Shown piece after piece: positions 1 to 8,186 of a stretch of DNA of 64,000 bases (its first letter is position 1; each line of letters begins with the position of its first letter). The notes under the pieces were generated by a model, which searched no databases, was not told where the DNA came from, and saw only the letters and a program-made list of their open reading frames with translations. The translations under genes and the position numbers were made by a program. The DNA comes from Microbacterium sp. M28 (lineage in GTDB: Bacteria > Actinomycetota > Actinomycetes > Actinomycetales > Microbacteriaceae), in NCBI RefSeq assembly GCF_025836995.1, contig NZ_CP107546.1, positions 1,178,001 through 1,242,000 of the forward strand. Direction: 5' to 3'.

Positions 1-2
1 GG

Positions 3-299
3 AGCTATCGCGCCCCGCTGGACCTCGTCCTTCGGGTCGAGGACCCGCTCGGGTTCGCCGCCGGTTCGTGGCGGCTGTCCGTCGATGCGGACGGCCGGGC
101 CGCGGTCGCGCCCGTCGCGGATGACGCGACAGCCGACGTATCGCTCGATGCGGTCGCACTCGCGGCGCTGTACGCCGGGGGAGTGGACGCCGTCCAGCTG
201 CGTGCGGCCGGCCGGCTCACGGCATCCGCGAGGACCGCGGCAGCCCTGGACGACGCCTTCCGCACGGCCGAGGCGCCGCTGCTGGCGATCTGGTACTGA
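3..299 (+). CDS. Eis-like GNAT acetyltransferase, C-terminal part (5' end outside window)
   Basis: The reading frame enters at the left edge and ends with TGA at 297-299, leaving 98 residues. The visible part has the SCP2-like fold that closes Eis-family acetyltransferases: a beta-rich segment (LVLRVEDPLGFAAGSWRL) followed by a helical part around LYAGG and a terminal APLLAIWY, where in this family the C-terminal carboxylate reaches the active site. The GNAT domains and start codon lie upstream and cannot be checked. Family members acetylate amino groups on small molecules such as aminoglycosides or polyamines, so a substrate cannot be assigned. A strong hairpin separates the gene from odhA. 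Confidence 0.7.
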   Translation, partial: SYRAPLDLVLRVEDPLGFAAGSWRLSVDADGRAAVAPVADDATADVSLDAVALAALYAGGVDAVQLRAAGRLTASARTAAALDDAFRTAEAPLLAIWY

Positions 300-315
300 T
301 CTCCGCCACCGCACG

Positions 316-364
316 ACGACGAAGCCCACCCGGACGCCATGCGCGTGCGGGTGGGCTTCGTCGT
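316..364. terminator. Bidirectional terminator hairpin
   Basis: A perfect 17-bp inverted repeat (316-332 paired with 348-364) with a 15-nt loop lies between the convergent acetyltransferase and odhA genes. There is no long T-run, as usual in this genome, but its placement between two converging stop codons fits a shared terminator. Confidence 0.8.
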
Positions 365-368
365 GATG

Positions 369-3300
369 TCAGACCGTGAGGGCGCGCTTGAGGAGCTCGG
401 CCTGCTCCTGCGCGTGGACCTTCGACGAACCCGTGGCAGGCGATGCCGACGCGGTCCTGGCGACCGTGCGGAACTGGCGCGGCCCGGGGACCTCGGCGAA
501 CGCGAGGGCGAGGAACGGCCACGCACCCTGGTTCTCGGGCTCGTCCTGGACCCAGACCAGCTCGGCGTTCGGGTACGAATCCGTGATGGCCTTGAGCCCG
601 TCGATCGGCGTCGGGTACAGCTGCTCCAGGCGGACCAGGGCGATCTCCGGGTTCGGCTTCTTGTCGAGCTCGGCGCGCAGATCCCAATGGATCTTGCCGG
701 AGTGCACCAGCACGCGCTTGACGGCCGAGCGGTCGAGGCCGCGGGCGTCGTCGACGACCGGCTCGAAGCGTCCCTGCGTGAAGTCCTCCACCGGGCTGGT
801 CGCACCGCGCAGGCGCAGCATCGCCTTCGGCGTGAAGACGATCAGCGGCTTGCGGGGGCGGGCGTATGCCTGACGGCGCAGCAGGTGGAAATAGGATGCC
901 GGCGTCGACGGCCGCGCGACGATCATGTTCTCCTGCGCGCACAGCTGCAGGAAGCGCTCGATGCGCGCCGACGAGTGGTCAGGTCCCTGGCCCTCGTAAC
1001 CGTGCGGCAGCAGGAGCGTGACGCTGGACTGCTGGCCCCACTTCTGGTCGGCGGCGGAGATGTACTCGTCGATCACCGACTGGGCGCCGTTCGCGAAGTC
1101 GCCGAACTGCGCCTCCCAGAGCACGAGGGCCTCGGGGTTCTCGACCGAGTAGCCGTACTCGAACGCCATGGCGGCGTACTCGCTGAGCAGCGAGTCGTAC
1201 ACCCACACCCGGCCCTGGTTGTCGGACAGGTTCGCCAGCGGCAGCCACTCCTGGCCGTTCGAGCGGTCGTGCATCACGGCGTGGCGCTGCACGAACGTGC
1301 CGCGGCGCGAATCCTGTCCTGCGAGACGGACCGGCGTGCCCTCCACGAGTAGCGAGCCGAACGCGAGCAGCTCTCCGAAGCCCCAGTCGATGCCGCCGTT
1401 GCGGCTCATGTCGACGCGCTTGCCCAGCAGCTGCTGGATCTTCGGGTGGACCGTGAAGCCCTCCGGCTTGTTGTTGAACGCGTCGCCGATGAGGTGGATG
1501 ACCTCCGATGCGACGCCGGTCACCTCGGGGGCGCCGACGGTCTCCTCGACCGGGGCCAGCACAGGGGCGATGGGCGTCGCGCCCGTCTCCGCCGCGTGCG
1601 TCTCGGCGAACGCCACCTCGAGGCGGCGCTGGAAGTCGTCCTTCGCCTGCTCGTACTCCTCCTCGGTGATGTCACCGCGACCGACGAGCGACTCGGTGTA
1701 CAGCTTGCGGACCGAGCGCTTCGCCTGGATCAGGTCCGTCATGAGCGGCTGCGTCATCGACGGGTCGTCGCCCTCGTTGTGTCCGCGTCGGCGGTAGCAG
1801 ATCAGGTCGATCACGACATCGCGGTGGAACCGCTCGCGGTACTCGAACGCGAGCTGCGCGACGTGGATGACGGCCTCGGGGTCGTCGCCGTTCACGTGGA
1901 AGATGGGCGCCTGGATCGTCTTGGCGACGTCCGTGGCGTACACCGACGTGCGTGCGTCGGTGGGCGTCGTGGTGAAGCCGACCTGGTTGTTCACGACGAC
2001 GTGCACGGTGCCGCCGGTGCGGTAGCCCCGCAACTGCGACATCTGCAGCGTCTCGACGACGACGCCCTGACCGGCGAACGCCGCGTCGCCGTGCACGAGG
2101 ATCGGCAGCCACGAGAAGGTGCCGATGGGCTTGCGGTCCTGCTTCGCGCGGACGATGCCCTCGAGGACGCCGTCGACGGTCTCCAGATGCGAGGGGTTCG
2201 CGGCGAGGTACACCGGGAGTTCGGAGCGGTCGTCGGCCACGAACGTGCCCTGCGTGCCGAGGTGGTACTTGACATCACCCGAACCGCGCTGGTTGCCGGG
2301 GGTCTGCGTGCCCTCGAACTCGCGGAACACCTGGCCGTAGGTCTTGCCGGCGATGTTGGTGAGCACGTTGAGACGGCCGCGGTGCGCCATGCCGATCGCG
2401 GCGCCGTCGAGACCGGCGGTCGCCGCGCCCTGCAGGATCTCGTCCAGCAGCGGGATGAGCGATTCGCCGCCCTCAAGCGAGAAGCGCTTCTGCCCGACGA
2501 ACTTCGTCTGCAGGAAGGTCTCGAACGCCTCGGCCTCGTTGAGCTTGCGCAGCACGCGCAGCTGCTCGTCGTGGCCGGGCTTCTGGTACTTGATCTCGAC
2601 CTTCTCCTGGAACCACCGGCGCTGCTCCGGGTCCTGGATGTGCATGTACTCGATGCCGAGCGTGCGGCAGTACGAGTCGCGGAGCACACCGAGGATGTCG
2701 CGGAGCTTCATGACGCGCTTGCCGCCGAAGCCTCCGGTCACGAACTCGCGGTCCAGGTCCCAGAAGGTCAGGCCGTGGCTCTCGATCTCGAGGTCGGGGT
2801 GGGAGCGCTGGACGTACTCCAGCGGGTCGATGTCGGCCATCAGGTGGCCGCGTACGCGGTAGGAGTTGATCAGCTCCTGTACACGGGACTGCTTGTCGAC
2901 GCGCTCAGCGAGGTCGACGGCGATGTCCGGGTTCCAGCGGATCGGCGCGTACGGGATGCGCAGGGCGGCGAAGATGTCGTCGTAGAACCCGCGCTGCCCG
3001 AGCAGCAGCTCGTGCACCTTCTTGAGGAACTCGCCGGAGCCCGCGCCCTGGATGACGCGGTGGTCGTAGGTGCTGGTGAGCGTGATCGTCTTGCCGATCG
3101 CCAGCTCGTTCAGCGTCTTGGCGCTCGCGCCCTGGAACTCGGCCGGGTAGTCGAGGGCGCCGGCGCCGATGATGCAGCCCTGCCCCTTCATCAGGCGCGG
3201 CACGGAGTGCACGGTGCCGATGCCGCCGGGGTTCGTCAGCGACACGGTCGTGCCCTGGAAGTCCGCCGCGGTGAGCTTGTTGCCGCGGGCGCGCGTCACG

Positions 3301-4034
3301 AGGTCCTCGTACGCGGAGAGGTACTCGCTGAACGTCAGCGTGTCGGCGCGCTTGATGCTGGGAACCATGAGCGCGCGCGTACCGTCCGGCTTGGGCAGGT
3401 CGATCGCGATGCCGAGGTTCACGTGCGCCGGCGCGACCACCGACGGCTTGCCGTCGATCTCGGCGTAGAAGACGTTCTGGCTCGGGAACTCCTTCAGCGT
3501 CTGGATCAGAGCCCAGCCGATGAGGTGCGTGAAGCTGATCTTGCCGCCGCGGGTGCGGGACATGTGGTTGTTGATGACGATGCGGTTGTCGATCATCAGC
3601 TTGGCCGGGATCGTGCGCACGCTCGTGGCCGTGGGGACGGTGAGCGACTCGTCCATGTTGGCCGCGAGGGTCTTGGTCATGCCGCGCAGCGTCGTGACCT
3701 TGTCCTGCTCGGAGGAGGGCTCATCGGTGGCCTTGGCGGCCGGTTTCGGCGCCTGGGCGGGGATGGGAGCCGGCGCGGCCGGCTTCGCCGTGGTGCGCGC
3801 GACCGGCTGCGAGCCGATCACGGGGATGGGTGCCGTGACGGGATGCGTCTGGGCTGCCTCCGCCGGCGCGGCCTTCGCCGCGGCATCCGGCTGGTAGTTC
3901 TCGAGGATCGGCCACCACTCCTTGTCGACGGAGTTCCGATCCGCTGTGAACTGCTCGTAGAGCTCGTCGACGAGCCATGAATTGGCTCCGAACCCCCCGT
4001 CGCCCGATCCGACGCCGGTCCCTTGGCTCGACAC
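369..4034 (-). CDS. odhA: Multifunctional 2-oxoglutarate dehydrogenase E1o / succinyltransferase E2o fusion (OdhA/Kgd type)
   Basis: This 1221-residue TCA-cycle enzyme decarboxylates 2-oxoglutarate with thiamine diphosphate. Residues about 16-45 (ANSWLVDELYEQF) form the E1o N-terminal helix. An Ala/Pro linker (about 50-110) leads to an E2o acyltransferase domain (about 115-345) ending in the catalytic TSTYDHRVIQG motif (D324-H325-R326). The rest is the E1o transketolase-like part with GMAHRGRLNV and the GHNEGDDPSMTQP thiamine-binding region. As in Corynebacterium OdhA and Mycobacterium Kgd, no lipoyl domain is fused, so lipoyl groups must come from a separate E2. I chose the GTG at 4032-4034 (SSQGTGVGS follows) because AGAGGG lies just upstream and family members start here. 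An in-frame extension further upstream looks non-native. A TAGGCT -10 candidate lies at 4120-4125 on the minus strand. Confidence 0.95.
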   Translation of the reverse strand: MSSQGTGVGSGDGGFGANSWLVDELYEQFTADRNSVDKEWWPILENYQPDAAAKAAPAEAAQTHPVTAPIPVIGSQPVARTTAKPAAPAPIPAQAPKPAAKATDEPSSEQDKVTTLRGMTKTLAANMDESLTVPTATSVRTIPAKLMIDNRIVINNHMSRTRGGKISFTHLIGWALIQTLKEFPSQNVFYAEIDGKPSVVAPAHVNLGIAIDLPKPDGTRALMVPSIKRADTLTFSEYLSAYEDLVTRARGNKLTAADFQGTTVSLTNPGGIGTVHSVPRLMKGQGCIIGAGALDYPAEFQGASAKTLNELAIGKTITLTSTYDHRVIQGAGSGEFLKKVHELLLGQRGFYDDIFAALRIPYAPIRWNPDIAVDLAERVDKQSRVQELINSYRVRGHLMADIDPLEYVQRSHPDLEIESHGLTFWDLDREFVTGGFGGKRVMKLRDILGVLRDSYCRTLGIEYMHIQDPEQRRWFQEKVEIKYQKPGHDEQLRVLRKLNEAEAFETFLQTKFVGQKRFSLEGGESLIPLLDEILQGAATAGLDGAAIGMAHRGRLNVLTNIAGKTYGQVFREFEGTQTPGNQRGSGDVKYHLGTQGTFVADDRSELPVYLAANPSHLETVDGVLEGIVRAKQDRKPIGTFSWLPILVHGDAAFAGQGVVVETLQMSQLRGYRTGGTVHVVVNNQVGFTTTPTDARTSVYATDVAKTIQAPIFHVNGDDPEAVIHVAQLAFEYRERFHRDVVIDLICYRRRGHNEGDDPSMTQPLMTDLIQAKRSVRKLYTESLVGRGDITEEEYEQAKDDFQRRLEVAFAETHAAETGATPIAPVLAPVEETVGAPEVTGVASEVIHLIGDAFNNKPEGFTVHPKIQQLLGKRVDMSRNGGIDWGFGELLAFGSLLVEGTPVRLAGQDSRRGTFVQRHAVMHDRSNGQEWLPLANLSDNQGRVWVYDSLLSEYAAMAFEYGYSVENPEALVLWEAQFGDFANGAQSVIDEYISAADQKWGQQSSVTLLLPHGYEGQGPDHSSARIERFLQLCAQENMIVARPSTPASYFHLLRRQAYARPRKPLIVFTPKAMLRLRGATSPVEDFTQGRFEPVVDDARGLDRSAVKRVLVHSGKIHWDLRAELDKKPNPEIALVRLEQLYPTPIDGLKAITDSYPNAELVWVQDEPENQGAWPFLALAFAEVPGPRQFRTVARTASASPATGSSKVHAQEQAELLKRALTV

Positions 4035-4157
4035 GCTCGATCGCCCTCTTTCATCGCTGAAGCACTGTGCCATGCACGGCGTCAGGATGTCCCCTGCGCC
4101 CATGCATTCTCGAAGATCAAGCCTAACGTGTTTTGTCCCCCGAATAGTCGACACGGC

Positions 4158-4193
4158 ATGACCGGGGCACGTGCGGAAAGCTACCGTGGAGGT
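4158..4193 (+). promoter_or_regulatory. guaB1 promoter, leaderless
   Basis: A -35-like ATGACC (4158-4163), an 18-nt spacer and a -10 TACCGT (4182-4187) are followed after 6 nt by the guaB1 ATG. The predicted transcript therefore starts on the start codon. The GGAGG at 4188-4192 is too close to the ATG to work as a normal ribosome-binding site. This arrangement recurs many times in the window. Confidence 0.65.
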
Positions 4194-5648
4194 ATGGACT
4201 TCCTCGGCGCGCACCCCACAGTCGATCTCACCTACTCGGATGTGTTCCTGGTGCCGCGCAGATCGGGGATCACGAGTCGTCTGCAGGTGGATCTCGCCCC
4301 GCACGACGGGACACCGGCGACGCTGCCGCTGGTCGCCTCGAACATGAACTCGGTGACCGGTCCCCGTCTGGCTGCGGTGCTCGCCAGGCGCGGCGGCCTC
4401 GGCGTGCTGCCGCAGGACATGCCGCTGCAGGAGCTGGACGCCGCGATCCGCGACGTCAAGGCGCAGCCCGTCGCGTGGGACACGCCGCTGGTCCTGCCGC
4501 CGAGCTCGTCCGTCGCCGACGCGCTCGCCCTGCTGCCGGCCACCGAAGGCCGCGGCATCGTCGTCGCCGATGGGGAGGGCCGCATCGACGCGGCGGCCGT
4601 CCGCGGCATCCTTCCCGCGACCCGTCTGGCCACTGCGCTGCCGGATGCCCAGCTCGGCGATCTCGTGCACGCCGGCACTCCGGCTCTGGACGCCGAGGAC
4701 GTCACCGACGGTCGACAGGCCTTCGACCTCATCACGCAGGCCGGCGTGGAGACGGTGAGCATCATCGACCACGGACACCTGGTCGGAACCCTCAGCGCCC
4801 GCAGCGCCCTGCGGTCGACGCTGTATCGCCCCGCCGTCGACGCCGACGGACGCCTGGCCGTCGCCGCAGCGGTCGGGATCAACGGCGACGTGGCGACCAA
4901 GGCCAAGGCGCTCGCCGCGGCCGGTGTCGACGTGCTCGTCGTCGACACCGCGCACGGGCACCAGGAGGGGATGCTCGCCGCACTGTCGGCCGTGGCCTCG
5001 TTGAACCTGGGCATCCCGATCGTGGCAGGCAACATCGTCACGGCCGACGGGGTCAGCGACCTCGTGACCGCTGGCGCGACGATCCTCAAGGTGGGCGTCG
5101 GACCCGGCGCGATGTGCACGACCCGCATGATGACAGCGGTCGGCAGGCCGCAGTTCTCCGCCGTGCTCGAGACGGCGGAGGCCGCCCGCGCGGCCGGCGC
5201 GCACGTCTGGGCGGACGGGGGAGTGCGCTACCCGCGCGACGTCGCGCTGGCGCTCGCCGCCGGTGCGGCGTCGGTCATGATCGGGTCCTGGTTCGCCGGC
5301 ACGATCGAGGCGCCTGGGCAGCTGCAGACGGATGCGCAGGGGCGGATCTACAAGGAGTCGTGGGGGATGGCGTCGACCAAGGCGGTGCAGGCGCGCTTCG
5401 GTCGGCTGGACGCATACGAGCGAGCACGCAAGGAGCTGTTCGCCGAGGGCATCTCCTCGTCGAAGATCTATCTGGACCCGCTGCGCCCCGGCGTGGAGGA
5501 TCTGCTGGACATGATCACCTCCGGCGTACGGTCCTCGTTCACGTACGCCGGCGCGGCGAGCGTGCCGGAGTTCCACGATCGGGCCCTGGTCGGGCTGCAG
5601 TCGGCCGCCGGCTATGAGGAGGGCAAGGCGCTGCCGGTCAGTTGGTGA
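4194..5648 (+). CDS. guaB1: GuaB1 family IMP dehydrogenase-related protein (GMP reductase-like)
   Basis: This 484-residue IMPDH/GMPR-fold (beta/alpha)8 barrel belongs to purine nucleotide interconversion. The N-terminus (DLTYSDVFLVPRRS, then VASNMNSVTG) and the catalytic loop GVGPGAMCTTRMMT are clear; the nucleophile is Cys308. A CBS pair is inserted at about residues 95-215. Actinobacteria carry this paralogue besides true GuaB2, and the mycobacterial GuaB1 has been reported to act as a GMP reductase, so salvage of GMP to IMP is the likelier role; this is inference from the family. It is divergent from odhA and read from a leaderless promoter. A hairpin follows the stop. Confidence 0.85.
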   Translation: MDFLGAHPTVDLTYSDVFLVPRRSGITSRLQVDLAPHDGTPATLPLVASNMNSVTGPRLAAVLARRGGLGVLPQDMPLQELDAAIRDVKAQPVAWDTPLVLPPSSSVADALALLPATEGRGIVVADGEGRIDAAAVRGILPATRLATALPDAQLGDLVHAGTPALDAEDVTDGRQAFDLITQAGVETVSIIDHGHLVGTLSARSALRSTLYRPAVDADGRLAVAAAVGINGDVATKAKALAAAGVDVLVVDTAHGHQEGMLAALSAVASLNLGIPIVAGNIVTADGVSDLVTAGATILKVGVGPGAMCTTRMMTAVGRPQFSAVLETAEAARAAGAHVWADGGVRYPRDVALALAAGAASVMIGSWFAGTIEAPGQLQTDAQGRIYKESWGMASTKAVQARFGRLDAYERARKELFAEGISSSKIYLDPLRPGVEDLLDMITSGVRSSFTYAGAASVPEFHDRALVGLQSAAGYEEGKALPVSW

Positions 5649-5649
5649 G

Positions 5650-5670
5650 TTCCCGACGCGCGCTCGGGAA
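5650..5670 (+). terminator. Hairpin after guaB1
   Basis: TTCCCGA (5650-5656) pairs with TCGGGAA (5664-5670) across a 7-nt loop, starting 2 nt after the guaB1 stop. There is no T-tract. It lies just before the TAGAAT promoter of the CNNM leader ORF, so it probably insulates the two units. Confidence 0.5.
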
Positions 5671-5678
5671 GGAACCGA

Positions 5679-5684
5679 TAGAAT
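5679..5684 (+). promoter_or_regulatory. -10 box (TAGAAT) of the CNNM operon
   Basis: TAGAAT lies 9 nt before the ATG at 5694. With the usual 6-7 nt distance to the transcription start, the mRNA would begin 2-3 nt before that ATG, so the first translated frame would be the short leader ORF, not the CNNM gene. Confidence 0.6.
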
Positions 5685-5693
5685 CGTCGCACT

Positions 5694-5765
5694 ATGGACG
5701 ACCCTCCCAGTTGCAGTATCTCGCCCCACCGCCCGACCTTCCGATCTGAGGAAGGGGACAGCTGA
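5694..5765 (+). CDS. Putative 23-residue leader peptide upstream of CNNM gene
   Basis: A short ORF begins with ATG 2-3 nt after the predicted transcription start, encodes MDDPPSCSIS and 13 further residues, and ends in TGA at 5763-5765. The last A is also the first base of the CNNM start codon (TGATG). The GAGGAAGGGG ribosome-binding site of the CNNM gene lies inside this ORF. The position suggests leaderless translation followed by coupling to the next gene. Its start is rich in acidic residues and proline, a composition known to destabilise ribosomes in Mg2+-sensing leaders such as MgtL. No homologue is recognised, and the ORF could still be fortuitous. Confidence 0.45.
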   Translation: MDDPPSCSISPHRPTFRSEEGDS

Positions 5766-7084
5766 TGGACTTCGTCCTGCTGGGCGTGGGGCTCCTGCTC
5801 ACAATCGGTACCGGCCTGTTCGTGGCCAGCGAGTTCGCGCTCGTGAATCTCGATCGTGCGGAACTCGAAGCGCGTCAGGCGCGCGGCGAATCCCGCCTCG
5901 CCATGACCATCGGTGCGCTCAAGCACACCTCGACCCACCTCTCCTCCGCGCAGCTGGGCATCACGCTGACCACGCTGCTCACCGGCTACACCATGGAGCC
6001 GGCGATCTCGCGGCTCCTGGGACCGGGACTGCTCTCGTGGGGACTCAGCGAGGCCGTCGTCGCGCCGATCTCGACGGTCGTCGGGATGCTGGTGGCGACC
6101 GTGCTGTCGATGATCCTCGGCGAGCTCGTTCCGAAGAACTTCGCCCTGGCGCTGCCTCGGCAGACGGCGAAGCTCGTCGTCCCGTTCCAGGTCGCGTTCA
6201 CGACCGTGTTCAAGCCCGTCATCAGCCTGCTCAACGGCAGCGCGAACGCGGTGCTCCGGAGCATGGGCGTCGAGCCGAAGGAGGAGCTCTCGGGTGCGCG
6301 CAGCGCCGAGGAGCTCTCGTCACTGGTCCGCCGCTCCGCGATGGCCGGCGTGCTCGAGGCCGACACGGCGTCCCTGCTCGATCGCAGCCTCACCTTCGCC
6401 CGCCTGACGGCGGCGGATGTGATGACGGCGCGACCGAGCATGCACGCGATCGCCGCCGGGGATTCGGCGGATGACGTGATTCAGCTGGCCCGGCGGACCG
6501 GGCACAGCCGTTTCCCGGTGTACGACGACGACCTCGACGACATCACCGGTGTCGTGCATCTCAAGGCGGCAGTGTCCGTCCCGCGCGAACGCCGGGCCGA
6601 GGTGCCCGTCGGTGCTCTCGCGACCGAGCCGTTGCGGGTGCCGGAGACCGTTCACCTGGACAACCTCATCTCGGAGCTGCGCGCCAAGGGGTACCAGCTC
6701 GCGATCGTCGTCGATGAGTACGGCGGTACGGCGGGTGTCGTGACCCTCGAGGATCTGGTGGAGGAGATCGTCGGCGAGGTCTCGGACGAGCACGACCGCA
6801 CCAGGGCCGGCATCGTCCGCGGCCGCGGATCGATCACGTTCCCTGGTGAGCTGCGCCCGGACGAGCTGCAGAGCCGGACCGGCGTGCACGTCCCCGAGGG
6901 CGAGGTCTACGACACGGTCGCCGGCTACGTCATGAGCGTGCTCGAGCGCGTCCCCTCGGCAGGCGATGAGGTCACCCTCGACAGCGGCGTGCTGGAGGTG
7001 GTGCGCATGGACGGTCGACGTGTCGATCGTCTGCGCTACACCCCGACGCCGGTCGATGTCGCTCACAAGGAGGTGTCCCGATGA
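5765..7084 (+). CDS. CNNM/CorC-type membrane protein (DUF21 + CBS pair + CorC_HlyC domain), first copy
   Basis: This 439-residue membrane protein has a DUF21/CNNM transmembrane domain (about 1-190, starting [27 protein letters not shown]), a CBS pair (about 205-320, [12 protein letters not shown] and [20 protein letters not shown]) and a C-terminal CorC_HlyC domain (about 335-420). Bacterial members are linked to Mg2+ export or Mg2+/Co2+ resistance; the old name haemolysin is misleading. AAGGGG precedes the ATG by about 8 nt, within the upstream leader ORF. The stop overlaps the start of a second, shorter paralogue by ATGA, so the two are co-translated and may form a heteromer. Confidence 0.85.
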   Translation: MDFVLLGVGLLLTIGTGLFVASEFALVNLDRAELEARQARGESRLAMTIGALKHTSTHLSSAQLGITLTTLLTGYTMEPAISRLLGPGLLSWGLSEAVVAPISTVVGMLVATVLSMILGELVPKNFALALPRQTAKLVVPFQVAFTTVFKPVISLLNGSANAVLRSMGVEPKEELSGARSAEELSSLVRRSAMAGVLEADTASLLDRSLTFARLTAADVMTARPSMHAIAAGDSADDVIQLARRTGHSRFPVYDDDLDDITGVVHLKAAVSVPRERRAEVPVGALATEPLRVPETVHLDNLISELRAKGYQLAIVVDEYGGTAGVVTLEDLVEEIVGEVSDEHDRTRAGIVRGRGSITFPGELRPDELQSRTGVHVPEGEVYDTVAGYVMSVLERVPSAGDEVTLDSGVLEVVRMDGRRVDRLRYTPTPVDVAHKEVSR

Positions 7085-8148
7085 ACGATTGGGCAGGACT
7101 GGTCTGGCTCGTCGTCCTTCTGGCGGGCAACGCCTTCTTCGTCGGCGCGGAGTTCGCCGTCATCTCGGCACGGCGCTCGCAGATCGAGCCCCGCGCCGAG
7201 CAGGGATCGCGCGCGGCGAAGACCGCGCTGTACGCGATGGAGCACGCCACGCTCATGCTGGCGACGTCGCAGCTGGGAATCACGATCTGCTCGCTGCTGA
7301 TCCTGAACGTGTCCGAACCGGCGATCCACCATCTGCTCGCCGTGCCGATGCACGCGATCGGCTGGTCGGATGCCGTCGTCGACGTGTCCGCGTTCGTGAT
7401 CGCCCTCGTGATCGTGTCGTTCCTGCACGTCGTGTTCGGCGAGATGGTGCCGAAGAACCTCGCGTTCTCGGTGCCGGACCGTGCGGTGCTGATCCTGGCG
7501 ACCCCGCTCGTGTGGGTGTCGAAGGTCTTCCATCCGGTGATCTGGGTGCTCAACGCGGCGGCGAACAGCGTGCTCCGACTCTTCGGTGTCGAGCCGAAGA
7601 ACGAAGCCGCGTCGACGTTCACGATCGACGAGGTGGCGACGATCGTCAGCCAGTCGCGCCGTGAAGGGTTGCTGACCGACGCATCCGGAACCGTGGCCGC
7701 CGCTGTCGAGTTCACCGACAAGAAGGCCAGGGATGTCGCTGTGCCGCTGGCCGACCTCGTGACGCTGCCCGCGTCGACGACGCCGGACGACATCGAGCGC
7801 GCGGTGGCCCGCTACGGGTTCTCGCGCTATGTGATCGTCGACGACGAGCGTGCGCCGATCGGCTATGTGCACCTCAAGGACATCCTTCGCGCCTCGGAAG
7901 GAGCGGATGCCGAGGCGAAGGTCGCGGCTCCCATCCCGTCCAAGCGGATCCACCACATGGTGCCGGTCCAGGAGGACACCGACCTGGAGGACGCCCTCGC
8001 GGTCATGCGTCGCGCCGGTCGCCACCTGGCCAAAGTCCGCAACGCGCTGGGCGAGACCACAGCCGTGCTGTTCCTCGAGGACATCCTCGAGGAACTCGTC
8101 GGCGAGGTGCAGGACGCGACCAGACGCGTCGTCCATCGCGGCGAGTGA
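7081..8148 (+). CDS. CNNM/CorC-type membrane protein, second copy
   Basis: This 355-residue paralogue of the preceding gene starts on the overlapping ATGA. It has the DUF21 membrane domain (LVVLLAGNAFFVGAEFAVISARRSQIE; FGEMVPKNLAFS matches FGEMVPKN-type signatures of the family) and a CBS pair (about 205-340, ending FLEDILEELVGEV). It lacks the C-terminal CorC_HlyC domain present in the first copy. The difference suggests that one subunit carries the regulatory tail, but that is inference. A 15-bp terminator hairpin follows the stop. Confidence 0.83.
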   Translation: MNDWAGLVWLVVLLAGNAFFVGAEFAVISARRSQIEPRAEQGSRAAKTALYAMEHATLMLATSQLGITICSLLILNVSEPAIHHLLAVPMHAIGWSDAVVDVSAFVIALVIVSFLHVVFGEMVPKNLAFSVPDRAVLILATPLVWVSKVFHPVIWVLNAAANSVLRLFGVEPKNEAASTFTIDEVATIVSQSRREGLLTDASGTVAAAVEFTDKKARDVAVPLADLVTLPASTTPDDIERAVARYGFSRYVIVDDERAPIGYVHLKDILRASEGADAEAKVAAPIPSKRIHHMVPVQEDTDLEDALAVMRRAGRHLAKVRNALGETTAVLFLEDILEELVGEVQDATRRVVHRGE

Positions 8149-8152
8149 TTCA

Positions 8153-8186
8153 CGCGGTGGCGGTGAGCTGACTCACCGCCACCGCG
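8153..8186. terminator. Bidirectional terminator overlapping the end of the oxidoreductase gene
   Basis: A perfect 15-bp stem (8153-8167 with 8172-8186) and a CTGA loop lie between convergent genes. The right arm contains the stop codon and last codons of the oxidoreductase gene, so the terminator is partly coding. Confidence 0.8.

Noticed and set aside
1446..3980. An 844-codon open frame on the plus strand opposite odhA
   Set aside because: It is a shadow of the odhA gene in G+C-rich DNA: the composition is Arg/Val/Glu-rich without any domain, while the minus strand encodes a complete, recognisable enzyme.
4035..4090. N-terminal extension of OdhA from upstream in-frame ATG codons
   Set aside because: The extension (MAQCFSDERGRSS) does not resemble family N-termini, and AGAGGG is well placed for the GTG at 4032-4034.
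5765..8148. Tandem CNNM genes read as one gene split by a frameshift
   Set aside because: Each has its own complete DUF21 and CBS domains, and they overlap by a normal ATGA junction.
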